Positions 44,720-57,068 are shown, counted from the stretch's first letter. The stretch is 64,000 nucleotides of DNA from Adiantum capillus-veneris (GCA_014529385.2 CM043958.1:137993043-138057042), one strand, 5' to 3'. Program-made: numbers and translations. Notes: generated by a model from the sequence alone, not told the origin.

Positions 44720-46785
44720 CCTCTTAAATGCACGTGCTATAGGTAGTTTTGAAAGGTGGACCCCCCGGATGTTGGATACATCTCAATTAAGGAGTAAGGG
44801 TCTAGCGAGGTGTGATAAAGGGAAGATAAGATGAAATGAACAAATTCTAAGAAGGGGTAGGTGAGGAGGGAGCCGGTTTGGGAGTTCAAAACTCTTGGAT
44901 AATGGCTTTACCTTCTTGATAAACTGACCATTTCCCTATTGAGTATGCTTCTCACATCTTTGCTTTTTCAAAACGCTAAAAAGCACAAAAAGCTAGAAAT
45001 AGCATAAAAAGAAAAAAAGAAAAATGTTCTTAAATTGACCCATGACTTTTCCTTGTCCATCCAAGCAAGGAAACGGACTCGTTCTTCACCGAAAAGTATG
45101 AAAAGCCAAAAATAGCATGAAAGGCACTCAAAAAGCACATTTTCACAAAATTGAACCATAGCATCTCTAGGACTCGTAGATTAAGGATCCAACGTCCCTG
45201 CTTTTTACAAAAAAACATCAAAAAATAACAAAAAGCAAGAAAAAGCTAATTTTGTTTTTTCAAATCTGAACCACTGACCTACTAGAACATGAAAACAGCC
45301 TTGCTTTTCATTTTAAAATCTTACAAAATTGCTAAATAAGCATTTTGAACAAAAATTCAAGAAGAAAACATTGGAATCTAATTTTCTTATTTTTAAAAAA
45401 TTACCCAAAATTAAGGATCTTACAATTTTGGTGTTGTAGTCCTACTTTTGCGATGAAATTTTTCCCTTAAGGCAACCCCTAGTGTTGAAGTCTACATTTA
45501 ACCACTTGTTCTGGGATTTTCAAAAAGACACGTAAAAGTTAGTTTATTGACATTTTCTAAAAAATCAAGTGTGAAAAAGGGTGAAACAATACTTTTAGCT
45601 AACTTGAATCTTATCCACTTTTAAACTAATCCTAATCTTACCTTAACCTAATCCTAACTAGCATGAAAAAGTTTAAGGCACATTGGTCTTTAAGGGTTTA
45701 TGAGCCTCCAACAGCTCAATGAAAAGATTACTTCTAAACCCTAATCTATTCTAATCTAAAGAATGAAAAGGTTACTTCTAAATCTTGATCTACTATAATT
45801 TAAAGAATGAAAATTAAACCCAAGAAACACACAATTCAAACAACCATGCACCATCCTAGGCTTTATTCTTTGTTCATTCCTCAACAATGGCACCAAAAGT
45901 AGGTTGTGCAGCCATACTAGTATAGCTTCGCACCAACCGACTAGATATGGAAATCTGGTGAACAAGAAAGTTAACCCTAACTTAGAGTGTGGAAACTATC
46001 TACACACACACCACTACATTGGTGGTCTTGAGAGATGCATGCTGATTGCATTGTAATATCAACCACTCCTACCATTAAACTTTTTCAATGGAATTCAAAT
46101 GCGTATCCCTTCGTTCTTGTGCAATGCTTAAATGTCCAAATGACTCATAGACCTACACTAGATGCAACAGGCAATGATGTAGCCATTCCTTGCATGTATC
46201 AAGGAGGCGATGTGCATATGCAATCAAGCAAGCATGCTTCCTTCTCATCCCCTACTTTAACGCACAAGTATACTAAAGAACATCCAGGGTCAAATTGGGC
46301 ATAGCGTGCAATCAATGCCCTCCAAGAGAGAACATCCCAATACAAAACTCAACAACACAACCACTCAATCAAATAGCATCACCACAAAGATTAAGCATCC
46401 AAATACACAAGTGAGATTGATTAGCAACTTCAAACACACATGCACAAATGGCAAAGAGAGTGAGAGATACATTGATTCTATTCAAAATGCCTCAACCATC
46501 ATGCATAAGGGAGCACGTGGGAGTCAAAGAATACAGTAGAGTACCTCCTTTGAGCATATATGGAAGTTATGGATCTCGTTGGTGTTCTCAAGGCTCAAGC
46601 TTGATGTGACTAGAACCTCAACTTTGGAGCCCCCAAATGAGCTAAAATTGGCAATTTTATAATAACAAGCTTTAAAAACTAGACTTTGCACTTGGTTGAC
46701 CAAAACCAATTGATTATAGTCTACACAACTAGTTTTAAGCTTTGTGAGCATCATGTATTTATAGGAGAAATCACCAAGCTTCTTG
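44720..46785. other. No recognisable gene; weak local repeats
   Basis: AT-rich. Diverged AGCACAAAAAGC/TAGCATGAAA phrases occur at 44970-45250, and a ~53 bp partly duplicated phrase (AAAGAATGAAAAGGTTACTTCTAA-like) at 45722-45808. A primer-binding-like site on the minus strand at 45878-45895 is listed separately. Confidence 0.4.
45878..45895 (-). other. Possible decayed retrotransposon primer-binding site
   Basis: The minus strand reads TGGTGCCATTGTTGAGGA. It differs from the plant Gypsy site TGGCGCCGTTGCCGGGGA only by C-to-T and G-to-A changes. No matching LTR boundary was proved. Confidence 0.3.
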
Positions 46786-46789
46786 ATCA

Positions 46790-46933
46790 GCTCCTAAGTC
46801 TTTCTATGCCAAAAAACTAGAGTTTACATATCCAAAATTACATGGGGCTTTAATAAATGGGGCTCCTAAGTCTTTCTATGCCAAAAAACTAGAGTTTACA
46901 TATCCAAAATTACATGGGGCTTTAATAAGTGGG
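46790..46933. repeat. 72 bp tandem duplication
   Basis: Two adjacent copies, each beginning GCTCCTAAGTCTTTC, at 46790 and 46862; I see one difference (AAATGGG against AAGTGGG). Confidence 0.95.
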
Positions 46934-46939
46934 GCTCTA

Positions 46940-49490
46940 CTAGTTATAGCCACATAGTGGCTTATGGAAAAAATGATGCAAATTGGTTGCCATCCTGGGA
47001 CCTTGAGTGTCCCCTTTAGCTTGTTTCCTTCATCTTCAGTCTTTATCAGTTGCCCCACACATTAAACATGCATTTTCTAGGTGTGTATACTTGGAGGCAC
47101 ATAGTCTTGTCTACATTTGAAAGGGTGTATGAACTGTGATCCATTGAAGGGAGCACAAATGGGAGTTTATGATCTAGTACTGTAGTGCTTGAAGTGCTCT
47201 ACCGGTCTATCTCAATGTACGTCACATAATCCAAAATTGCTTGAAATTTGAACCTCATTTGGGCATTTAAAAGGCCATCAGACCATAAAAACTCTAGAAA
47301 ACCATAAAAACAAGAAAAATTTAGCATTAGTATTGTGCTGTGAGTTTTGATTATTCTAAGGCTTTTTTTTCCATCTCTATTGCTATTTGTGTATCCATTC
47401 ACTATATTAGATAGAGAGAATTTCAAAATTTGGTTCAAGGGGCATTTGATAGATGATTTTAGACATTGAGCACAAACCAAAGAGTTCAAGCACTCTTTGG
47501 GAACTCACTTTGAAAGAGCATAAGGAACAAGTTTGCTAAATTTTACTTCTATCTGAGGATGCACATGGATCGTGATCCATGGGTCACCACAATCGAAAGC
47601 GGGTTTGAACCATAGCTCCTAAGTCCTTGCTAGATGTGCATGGGCAACCACATATGATAGTGTGATTTGTACCAAGAATAGCTAAGAGCGTAAGTGTTGC
47701 AACCCAGAAGGCACATTTAGTTTTAAGCTAATTTGGGTAAAGAACAAGCTAGAAGTAATTACACATGCTCCAAAAAAGTAGATTGAGAGTCAGATACTAG
47801 AAGTCATATTTGAGCAGGTAAAATAACTCCAAATCACTTGGAAATTGGCATAATAGTGTAGAATATAAGTGCAAGAGTGTGGTAAAGGTGGTTTTCAAGG
47901 ACTTGAGCATGGATGGATTGCGATCCATCACCACCCTTTAAATGACATGAAACTTTACCATCTCATAGATCTAGTCTAGACTAAGTGTCTGGTGAAGTTT
48001 TATAGAATATAAATCACAAAATATTGTCAAAGGTTGAAATTTGGAGCAACCTATTTGTGTAGTTCTGTTGAAATTTTTATGATCTGGTAAATGATGGATC
48101 GTGATTTTGGTACCTTGTCAGATTGTTGCCAGACTTGGTAGACTTGTCCCCTTAGACCTAATATAACTTCCCTTAACGTTTAATGTCTATCTAAGTTTGT
48201 TTAGTCATTGAAATGGCATGATGACCTAGAGTAATGAGACAGGACACATGCAAATGTTTTTGCTCTAGGAGTGGTGATTTGCTGGTTGAGTTGATGCATT
48301 TTCTTGTTAGATTCACTTCTTAAGGATTGACACCCTCAAAGAGTCTTCATGCCCCATTCAAGTCACTTCTTTGAGTATTAACGTGAGTATGTCAGTGCCA
48401 AATAGCTATGCTATAGATGTCCGTTGCAATGACCCGCTAACAAAAATTGATAATTAACCATAGATATTGATCAATTCCAAATTTTAGACTTCATGGTGTC
48501 GTTTTTTGATGATGGTATTCACACTAGTTACTCGTAGATTACAACCTTTAAACTTTACTTTTATCACAAAACAAGTTTGAACACTTAGGACAATGCACAT
48601 AAATAGTTGTGTAAAATTTGTAAGATACCATTAGCAATTGTTATTATTAACATTGTGCACGATGGATGTGTTTGAAACCACAAGTTGAATATTTAAGTCC
48701 TCTTTGTGTCCAATATGTGAGATCTATTGATTTGGACCTCTATAAGTAGGAGGTGAAAAGGCCCAAAACAAGTTTGCAGACTTTAAAATTGGTAAACTTG
48801 ATTATACAAGGTGATTTTGGTGTTCAAACATATGGTAGGATTTCTTTCTAGATGATGGCGAAGACACTGGTAAAGTCAATTACTCCCTATATGTGAGAGA
48901 AGGAGAGGAGATAAACACAATTCCAATACCAGAGAGAAAATGATATAATGTAATCAAAATCTATAGTAATCAAAGAACTACCATGGGATACAATCTAAAT
49001 AGGTAATGTAAAAGTACCTATGGTATGAGTATGATACATAGTATAGGTACTTTTAGAGAGACTAAGTGGTTGATCCCCAAATCCAAGCTAGAGGCCCCAT
49101 TTATAATGAGTATGTTTTCCGAGCTTAAAAGACTGAATACAAGATGATCTATTGCCTTACAATGTCTCTCAAATCTCTCTTTTTGTGTTCTCTGCATATT
49201 CTTTGTTGAACTAGTATATTGGAACATTTATATATACATGCAACTCTCAATTTTGAGCATATGTCATGGATCCCTTTTCAAGGTTGATGCACCATAATGT
49301 GGGGAACATTTCTTCTTCACACTACAAAGAGATAATGGAAGTATCACTTGGCAGGTAGTCCAAGTTCGTAAGAAGCTATTTGGTGGTAGGTAGGAGCCAT
49401 GTGAATGCCTTCTAGCAAAATCTGCTCATTAACCTATCTGTCAATACCATGCACTTAAACAATTTAAACAAGAACTTTGTGTTGAAGATA
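46940..49490. other. No recognisable gene
   Basis: AT-rich with frequent stops in all frames. A phrase GGATCGTGATCCATGGG and related GATCCAT variants recur (47127, 47560, 47915) without clear periodicity. Confidence 0.4.
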
Positions 49491-49499
49491 ACTTAGTAT

Positions 49500-50073
49500 G
49501 TCATATATTTACTTGAAAAGCTCCATGACACCCGTGTCAGACCATCCATAAATAGATTGTAGGCTAAACATTGTCAAAGCTGTACGAAGAACAAAATTTT
49601 TGCACCATTGTAAAGCGGCATGTGAGCAAGAGTTTGCATCATCTCTCCTTACTCTTTGTCATTCTCATGCCATCGATGTGAATGGGATGATTGAGGTTGA
49701 GAGGTAGTGTTTCCTTGAATTCTTTCTCCTTCTTGGATTTCAATGATAAGGTCCATGTCAAAGAAGGCATCCAACATTTATTCCATCTCAGCTTCTTGGA
49801 AAGTGGCATCGAGTGTTGGTGAGTAGACTCCACCGGTGGTGGTTCATTTGATATTCACCTCCTTTATTCAGTCTGTAATGAAATTGGAGAAATATTTAAG
49901 AGTGGGGGTTGACCTATTGTCTCTTGACCATGAGAATGATAATGCATATCTTGTGATTGTTCTGTGGGAAAAAGACCATTCTTGCATATATGATGATCAC
50001 AAATATTTTGTTTTTGAAAGATTTGATGCTTACATAGCACACTAGGACATGCCATCCTATCTTCCATAATCAA
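49500..50073 (-). pseudogene. CACTA tnp2 N-terminal relic (third copy)
   Basis: Minus-strand pieces in order: MACPSVLCKHQIFQKQN (compare CPCNQCKHAVRR in element 2), LDATFQEAEME, MPLYNGAKN, then LQSIYGWSDTGVMELFK at 49514-49550. The last matches GWSDTSVTALFR and GWSNASVDALL of the two larger transposases and stands just where their first intron begins. Stops and frame changes are numerous. The Transposase_21 core is not found, so only the first exon region survives. Confidence 0.65.
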
Positions 50074-50329
50074 TCTGAAGATTACATAACAAATTAATTA
50101 GTAATAGCGAGTACAGTCTGTCGTTACAATATATAACATGTAACATATTACAATGAACAAATGGCTAGCTAACCCTAAGAGAATTGAAACTGCTAAACCA
50201 TAACCTGTTAACCCTAAGCGGCTTGAAATCGCCAAGCCATAAGCTGCTAGCCCTACACCGCTATCCCTTTAGAGCTTCTACATTGGCACAATGTAAACTA
50301 CCTCGCATTCTCTAGCCATGCCTTATCCC

Positions 50330-50460
50330 CATACACCTTGGTTTAGATATGCACATAGATTAGGACCACTGGGTTTTGGTCTTGTCTTTATTGGTCAATG
50401 TCTATATTCATGGGTGCAACATATGTACACACCCATGTCTACATGTGGAGTGGGTGAACT
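50330..50460 (-). promoter_or_regulatory. Upstream block shared with CACTA element 2
   Basis: The minus strand reads CATTGACCAATAAAGACAAG within a stretch alignable to 24460-24600. It lies about 260 bp upstream of the tnp2 relic. Shared non-coding sequence at the equivalent site in two elements suggests a promoter or leader. Confidence 0.5.
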
Positions 50461-50608
50461 CTAACACTCTAACAATCTAACCCTAGAACTCTAACCTAAA
50501 GTTTCTAGTGCCCAAACCAAAAGCCTAATACGACTCTAAGCCAATTTAGAGAATCCAAACCAAAATCCACTAACATAAGCCGGCTTAGAGCAGCCAAACC
50601 AAAAGCCA

Positions 50609-50960
50609 CTAACACAAAATTAGAATGATGAGGGAACCATCATTCAACCTCTTTGTGTACAAGCAGTGATCCTCTTGGCTCCGTACGTAACCCTGGGACT
50701 GAATGTACTTATCAAACTTGATGTACCATTGCCTTGAGCCTTGCTTTAATCCATACAAAGATTTCTTGAGTCTATACACCAGTTCTGGCTGTGTTGGCTT
50801 CTCAAGCTTTATCACAAAACCTTGTAGATGTTTCATGTAAACATCCTCTTCAAGGTCTCCATGAAGAAATGATGTGGCCACTTTTTCCACTACAGGTAGT
50901 ATTGCGTGGGCTATTTTGTCAGTTTGTGAAAATTTTTTGCTAGTGGCATTTTTTTCATAA
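50609..50960 (-). pseudogene. Ty1/Copia reverse transcriptase fragment
   Basis: The minus-strand frame reads VATSFLHGDLEEDVYMKHLQ, GFVIKLEKPTQPELVYRLKK, SLYGLKQGSRQWYIKFD and SQEDHCLYTKR. These are the consecutive central blocks of Copia reverse transcriptase (FLHGxLxExxYM, LKKSLYGLKQ, DHCLY). It stops just before the YVDDM catalytic block. The upstream part above 50.9 kb is worn. Confidence 0.9.
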
Positions 50961-51890
50961 GAGGTCCCTTACAGTCTTCTACGGTTTGTGCTATATAGCA
51001 CGTGTTGTTCCTGATTTTCTTCTCCTCTTTTCTGGAAATTTTCACATCAGTTGCACCATTTACCATGTGGACTGAAATGGCCAAATCAATATGATCCTAA
51101 GACGATTTAGATCGGCCAACCCTAAGCGCCTTTTACACGGCCATCCTTAATAGCTTTACTCGATCAACTCTTAGCAGCCAAACCAAAAGCCCAATACAAG
51201 GTTGGGTAAGGCCTAATACAATATATCTGCAAGTATGAAGGAGAAGCGTAGATGAGGAGAAAAGAGAAGAGCAAGAAAATGAGAGGAAAATCCAAAAATG
51301 AGTCCATGAGGTCTGTTTTACAATGGTGCATCGTATAAGCATCTGTATGGTCGTCAAAAAAAGCATTGGAATAGGTATCGGTATGTTCGTCAAAAAAGGA
51401 ATTAGTATGACTGCCAGTATTTTAAAATTTGATTTTTTTTCAATTTGAGACTCCCTCCAATTTTAGCAATGCATATATTGCACCCGCCAACAACATCGGT
51501 AACTTGGTGGTGGTACTGAATTTATCTCTTGTAGTGCAAAAGTAAAAAACATATGAGACCGACACCAATCAAGACTAAAATATGTAGGGGATAGGGGAAG
51601 AGTGGGATGTGCCATCTTGTGAGTAGCATGGGATGATTGTGCATAGGGTAGAAAACATAGAACTATAATTGCAGACTTCCCTTGATTGGTCTAGATGCTC
51701 TCAAATATCAGAGACTAAATTAAATGAATACTTACAAAAAGGGAACTAGTTGATGACACAATCTTTAGTGCCATCTGATCCAAATGTGCTTTCCACATCT
51801 AGGGATGGTGGAGATGTATATAGAGAGGCTACTATACCTTCTCTTGATACCAATCAAGACCTAGAGAAAACACTATCCTCAAAGACATAA
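50960..51890. other. No recognisable gene
   Basis: AT-rich. A phrase GCAGCCAAACCAAAAGCC, also present near 50580, occurs at about 51173. No LTR could be defined in front of the chromovirus relic. Confidence 0.4.
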
Positions 51891-51959
51891 AACCTCCTCA
51901 CAGGTTAAAAAACACTCCACTTGAGTACCAACCACTAGCTTTCTAGTCTATCATTGGGG

Positions 51960-52300
51960 CCAAAATCCCATAAATGGTGGATGAGCTTTGAGGCACTAGG
52001 AAAGATTCCAAGAGATTGGGATCAATTTGAGAGAATTTTTGTGAAATAATTTCTCCCTAAAAATGAGCTAGAAAGAAACGGGGAAGATTGGGATAAAGCT
52101 ATGCAATGGGGTAGGCCTTTCTTACTTACATTATAGAGTATAGAGAAATTTTCCTCCAACTTTAATAATGGAGGACTTTCACAAAACTAGAGGGTTTATA
52201 CAGGAATTAGATAGACACTTCAAGCAAGAGGTAAAAGGAAGTGCACCTAAAACTTGGGAGGAAGCAATTGAATTTACACAAATTTATGAAGATAATTGCT
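51960..52300 (+). pseudogene. Chromovirus gag remnant
   Basis: Frames give KWWMSFEALGKIPRDWDQFE, KNELERNGEDWDKAMQWG and later EEAIEFTQIYEDN, resembling the W-rich centre of Gypsy gag. A stop lies between the first two blocks and a frame change follows. Confidence 0.5.
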
Positions 52301-52920
52301 TTTGACAACTTCTAATCCCACTCAGACTGAGCCCAAGTCCACAAATATGGGGGTGTCACAACCTTTTCTAAAAGGAAAAAGGAAATTTCCATTTAAAAAG
52401 GAGGGTGAAGCAATGTTTAAAAAGAGGGTTGCACCAGGACCTAGGCTAAACCAAGAGGACTTTGCAAAGGCTAAAAAGAAAACTTGTGCTTCACTTGTTT
52501 GTCACCCAACCATTCTCAATGGAATTATTCAAAGAACAAAAGATGATGAAAAGGATAGAGTTCATGACAAGACTCATAAAGATAGAAAAATCCATGTGGT
52601 CCAAATACTTCCAATAAATGGTAATAAAAATTATACATTTTTAGAAGTGTTGCATGAGGATAAAGAGAATCATTGTTGCTTGTCAACTAGCATGTGGAAA
52701 TCAAGTTTCAATCCACATGAGCTTGTGAAAATGCATGGGATTGTTAATGCGAAAGGGGTTAGGGTTATGATAGATAACATGGTGAAGACAAGAAGATATG
52801 AGATACTTTGGTATCCAATTTGGAAGTTTAGATACAAGGATATAAAGAAATGATTGACTTTCAAATTATAAATGTGGATCATGCAGACTTGGTTTTGGGA
52901 AGGAATAGTTGTGTGCCCTA
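52296..52920 (+). pseudogene. Chromovirus protease region remnant
   Basis: An open frame of 185 residues (52296-52853) has a basic first half (gag tail/linker) and then LVKMHGIVNAKGVRVMIDN, the stretch entering the retropepsin active site; the expected GA after D is lost. A frame change follows, giving FQIINVDHADLVLGRNS, the LGxxW/L end of the protease. Confidence 0.5.
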
Positions 52921-53090
52921 GGACCTTCTTTGAAACAAAGTTACGAGCAAAACTCAAAATTGAAAAATAAGGTATAAAAGGTAAGAATAATGTACAAAAT
53001 AGTCCTTTGATATGTTCTCTTGAGTTGAAAAATCTTGTAATTAAAAGGTATTGTGATGTATATATGCTTTGGTGTTGATCTATTATAAAT

Positions 53091-53990
53091 ATGGACTCCG
53101 ATGTGGAAATAAAAGATCAAGTTTCCTACTTGTCTTTGTCTTCTCATAGTGATTATGAAAGTGATTTGAAAGTCTTGCTAGAGGAATTTAAAGATGTTTT
53201 TCCTATTGATTTTCCAAAAGGTTTACCTTCTAAAAGAGTTAAAGATGCAAAGCATGTCTATAAAACATCTTATAGATTAAGACAAGCACAACACTTAGAA
53301 GTAGAAAAGTAAGTGCAAGACTATGTAGATAAAGGTTTTACTAAACCCAAAAATTCTCCATGTTCTTCACCTATCTTATTGGTAAAGAAAAAAGAGGGTT
53401 CTATGTGACTTTGTGTTGCCTATAGAGCTCTAAATATTATAATAATTAAGAACAGGTTCCCTATGCCTAGAGTGGAAAATCTTCTTGATCAGTTAGAGGG
53501 AGCCAAGTATTTTGCCAAGATTGACTAACCTTCAGACTATCATCAAGTTAGAATAAAGGTTGAAGATGTGGCAAACACAGTCTTTAGGACTAGATATGGA
53601 CATTATGAGTCTTTGGTAATGCCTTTTGGGCTTACCAATGCACTAACTACTTTTATGAAGCTGATGAATAGTGTTCTACAGCCCTATCTAAGTTCATTTA
53701 TAGTAGTATTTCTTGATGATATCCTCATCTATATTCATACTTGAGAGAAGCATTTAGAACACCTTAGAAAAGTGTTCCAGTTGCTCAAAGAAAATTCTCT
53801 TTATGCAAAGGAATCAAAATGTGAATTCTTTGATGAAGAAGTAAAATATGTTGATCATATCATCTCTAAATATGGAATCAAAATGGATCCAGATAAATTT
53901 CAAGCTATTTTGCAATGACCTAGACCTAAGAACCTAGAATATATGTAGATCTTCTTAGGAATGTCTGGAATCTATCATAGATTCATTATG
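53091..53990 (+). pseudogene. Chromovirus reverse transcriptase
   Basis: VLLEEFKDVFPIDFPKGLP precedes the RT. Then come [53 protein letters not shown] and the catalytic [10 protein letters not shown] (53706-53732), followed by HLEHLRKVFQLLKEN and CEFFDEEVKYVDHIIS. At least six in-frame stops interrupt it (for example after EVEK, GSM, KID and HT). The protein copies element RNA into DNA. Confidence 0.9.
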
Positions 53991-54007
53991 CCAAGGTAGC
54001 AGTCCAC

Positions 54008-54292
54008 ATGATTGACCAACTCAAAGGAAAGAGAAAAACCTTTGAGTGGGGGGCAAATCAAAAGAAAAGTAAGCAAAAATTAAAGGTAGCAATAGCTATA
54101 GCTCCAATTTTATACATAGTGGATCCCAATAAACCCTTTATGGTCGAGTCTCAAGAGAGTCGACCAATAGCATTTGAAAGTAAAAAGCTAGAGCATGCAC
54201 AACAAAATTCCTCAGTATATGAGAGGGAGTTGTATGCTATTGTCCATGCATTGAAGAAATGGAAGCACTATTTATATAATGCTTATGTTTGA
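54008..54292 (+). pseudogene. Chromovirus RNase H
   Basis: A 94-residue frame contains RKTFEWGANQKKS, RPIAFESKKLEHAQQNSSV and YERELYAIVHALKKWKHYL, the usual Gypsy RNase H sequence with the conserved YERE glutamate. The first catalytic aspartate block (PILYIVDPNKPFMVESQ) has lost its A-S-D wording. A stop follows at 54290. Confidence 0.8.
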
Positions 54293-54309
54293 TTAGGAAA
54301 GAATTACGT

Positions 54310-55480
54310 GGCTTTCTAAACAAATAGAATTGAAAGGTCGGAAGGCTAGATGGGTTGGACTCTTACAAAAGTATGATTATGAGCTTAGGTATCACAAAGA
54401 GAAATATAATGTGGTAGTAGGCTCCCTTCGCATGATGCCTATAATAAATGAATTGAGTTTTAGTCGATTCAATAGTGATCTGCTTGAATTGTTTAGAGGG
54501 AAATTCCAAGTTGACCCTGCATATTCCAAGATATGGGAAACCATTCAGAAGAGGATCCAAAACAAGAGGTTTCAAGTGAGAATGAAGCATTGATGGGTGC
54601 TTTAGAGGGATTCAAGTGGGAATAATTTTTCATAGATGATGACTATCTACTCTACAAAGGTAGAATATGTGTCCCAAAAGATCAAGAGATTAAGTGATAG
54701 ATACTCTATGATTGTCATGATAATCCAAGTGCTGGACACCCAAGTGTGAACAAGACTTGTAGTCTTGTTAAGAGGCAATTTTATTGGTCTGATATGTATA
54801 AGGACATCCTAAAATATGTAGTTAGTTTACCAGCAGACATCGTGTCAGTGAGATAGGAAGTTTAATAGCCATCTTTGGAGAGCTATGTTTAAGAGGTTAG
54901 ACACTAAACTAAGCATGAGTACACGTGAGTATCCTTAAACAGATGGTCAGATTGAAAGGGTTAACCAAACTAGAAGATATGCTCCAAGCATATGTAAGTA
55001 AATGGAAAACTAATTGAGAAGAGTAAGTACCTGTAATAGAGTTTGCATATAATAGTGCTAAGCACTCTTCCACTAGATATAGTCCATTTAAATTTACGTA
55101 TGGATTTCAGCCTAGAGCTCTTTATGTAGTAGGATGGCAAAAGGAAAAGGTTTAGGCAGCTAAAGACTTTTTAGAAGACATGAATTAAATGCTCAAACTT
55201 GCTAAAGATGATATTGAAAAGGCTCAAGATAGAGCAAAGACATATAATGATTTGCATAGAAGGCCTCTTACCTTTGAGGAAGGGATCAACTGTCTATTAA
55301 AAAGTGCCTAAAAAGTCTAAAACCATGAAGACAGAACCATGTCCAAACTTATGACCAAGGTATTGCTGACCTTTCACAATATTAAATAAAGTTAGAGATA
55401 TGGCTTAAAAACTCCAATTACTAGAGACAAGTGGCACACATCTGCCAGTATTCCACATAAGTAGACTCAAAAAAAACGTT
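54310..55480 (+). pseudogene. Chromovirus integrase
   Basis: Blocks in order: RWVGLLQKYDYELRYHKEK (RNase H end), DYLLYKGRICVPKDQEI, CHDNPSAGHPSVNKT and FYWSDMYKDI (HHCC finger region), TDGQIERVNQT (catalytic glutamate block), FAYNSAKHSSTRYSPFK and TYGFQPRALYVVG, then the basic tail AQDRAKTYNDLHRRPLTFEE. The first two DDE aspartate blocks are missing or worn between about 54.83 and 54.93 kb. The protein would insert element DNA into the chromosome. Confidence 0.85.
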
Positions 55481-55661
55481 GGGACGATTTGATAATCTTA
55501 TTCAAGATGATCAGATAGTGGAACTCATAGATACTCAATCTCTTCCACATGAGCTAGAGAAAATAATAGACACTAGAGAAAAAAGAGCTAGAAATACAAT
55601 TTATAAAGAGTGTTTAGTTAAGTGGAAATATTATGATGAAGAGAGTTCCACATGGGAGTGA
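55479..55661 (+). pseudogene. Chromodomain-like integrase C-terminus
   Basis: FDNLIQDDQIVELIDTQS, then YKECLVKWKYYDEESSTWE (55602-55658), the core of a chromodomain (LVKWxxYxxEExTWE). The chromodomain in this lineage directs integration to modified chromatin. It is followed by a stop and VSTLKVPQL. Confidence 0.85.
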
Positions 55662-55737
55662 GTAAGCACTCTTAAGGTTCCCCAACTTTAGTAATCTTCT
55701 GAGTCCAATGGATTTTTCAAGGAAAAAAATTCTTCTT

Positions 55738-55750
55738 AAGGGGGAAGGAA
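55738..55750 (+). other. Polypurine tract
   Basis: AAGGGGGAAGGAA directly before TGTGAAGTC. Confidence 0.75.
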
Positions 55751-55944
55751 TGTGAAGTCTCCTATAGTTTGGGGCACGTGCACACCAAAGGCTAGGGATT
55801 ATAGCAAAGTGTGGGGGCCGCCTCTAAATGGAAAAGGATTAAAAAATTCCAAGTGTCCGCAATTAGAGGAGGTTGCCCATGCATCTCAATGGCAAGGCCA
55901 TGAAGAGGGGTGTGATAGAGCCTAGTGTGCGCAATCATACAGGT

Positions 55945-55987
<43 letters not shown>

Positions 55988-56105
55988 ATAGCTTTGATAG
56001 ATAGCCCAAAACACTCAAAATAGATAGCAAGAATAGCCCATGCATCTCAATGGCAAGGCCATGAAGGGGTGTGACAGAGCCTAGTGTGCGCAGCCATATA
56101 GGTGG

Positions 56106-56188
<83 letters not shown>

Positions 56189-57066
56189 TTGACAAATAGC
56201 CCGAAACACTTGAAACAAGAATCCCCTATTTTGTGTGATTTTGTTTATCTTAATATACCTTTATGTTGTTATTATTCTACCCTATTTTCCCCCTTTTTGA
56301 TCACTTGAAAGGGGTATGTGAAGCATGGTTTCCTTTCTACTCATGGTTGTGTATGCAGTAGGGTGTGTTCCTAGGTAATAGATACAAATACCTTGCTCTA
56401 GAGTTATATCCTTATGTATTTTCCAAAGTTTTTATTTGTATACTTACTTGTTGAAATCAACATCCAAGTGGTCTTGATTGCTTCTATATTACACCTTTTG
56501 CCTTTTTGAGTACTGCATGAGAGATGGCCCCACCAAGAAAGAAGATTCAAAGTTCCAATGCCATGCCTCAAGCTCCAACAGACCCTCAACTTGCGGCTTT
56601 TGTTACAAATGAATTTGTTGATGGCCATTCTCAACCATAGGGTTATTGTTGCACTCACACTTGTCTTTATGGAACTTGTAGTTGGGGTAAGCCTTTAGCT
56701 TACACGCTACTATGACCAATCCCTAAAGGCAAGCATACATGCATGCACCCCTATGTGCATGGATACAACCTCTTACATAGGCACATGCTACACATTGTAA
56801 TCCACATGCTACTTGTTGTATCCCATATGCTACTTACCCTTACCATATGTGGTGCATATCCCTTTCACTTTTATTTCCACCTTCCATCTTGAGCCTACAA
56901 AGAAACTATGAAAAGCTTGTATTTCTCCCTCTTAATTATTTGATCAATCAAGCAAGGTTCCATTCCATTGTATTGAGCACACTCTTCCTAATTTAGCTAT
57001 TCTCTATTGCTATGGTGCTTACACAATGATGAATGCCACATTGGTTTATCCACCATAGCTCTTACA
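55751..57066 (+). mobile_element. LTR of the chromovirus relic
   Basis: It begins TGTGAAGTCTCC right after the polypurine tract. The proposed end is CTTACA at 57066, two bases before a primer-binding-like site, giving 1,316 bp with TG..CA ends. It contains two CT microsatellites in a tandem duplication. The right boundary is inferred only from the primer-binding-like site. Confidence 0.55.
55864..56232. repeat. Tandem duplication within the LTR, each copy with a (CT)n run
   Basis: The phrase GCCCATGCATCTCAATGGCA begins near 55873 and 56036 (period about 163 bp). Each is followed by GCCTAGTGTGCGCA, then (CT)n of about 40 bp (55945-55984) or about 77 bp (56108-56185), then a TTTGA-A-ATAGCCC-AAACACT phrase. 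Confidence 0.9.
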
Positions 57067-57068
57067 TG

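Larger units (their letters stand above)
51900..55750 (+). mobile_element. Ty3/Gypsy chromovirus relic (gag to chromodomain, polypurine tract)
   Basis: The internal region of one retrotransposon is in the standard Gypsy order on the plus strand: gag pieces, protease, reverse transcriptase, RNase H, integrase and a chromodomain-like end, followed by a polypurine tract at 55738-55750 and an LTR. The chromodomain places it in the chromovirus branch. All coding parts carry stops and frameshifts. A 5' LTR was not found, so the left end is truncated or very diverged. Confidence 0.9.

Noticed and set aside
54310-54600. Separate host gene call for the open frame 54330-54593
   Set aside because: It is collinear with the RNase H-integrase junction of the chromovirus relic.
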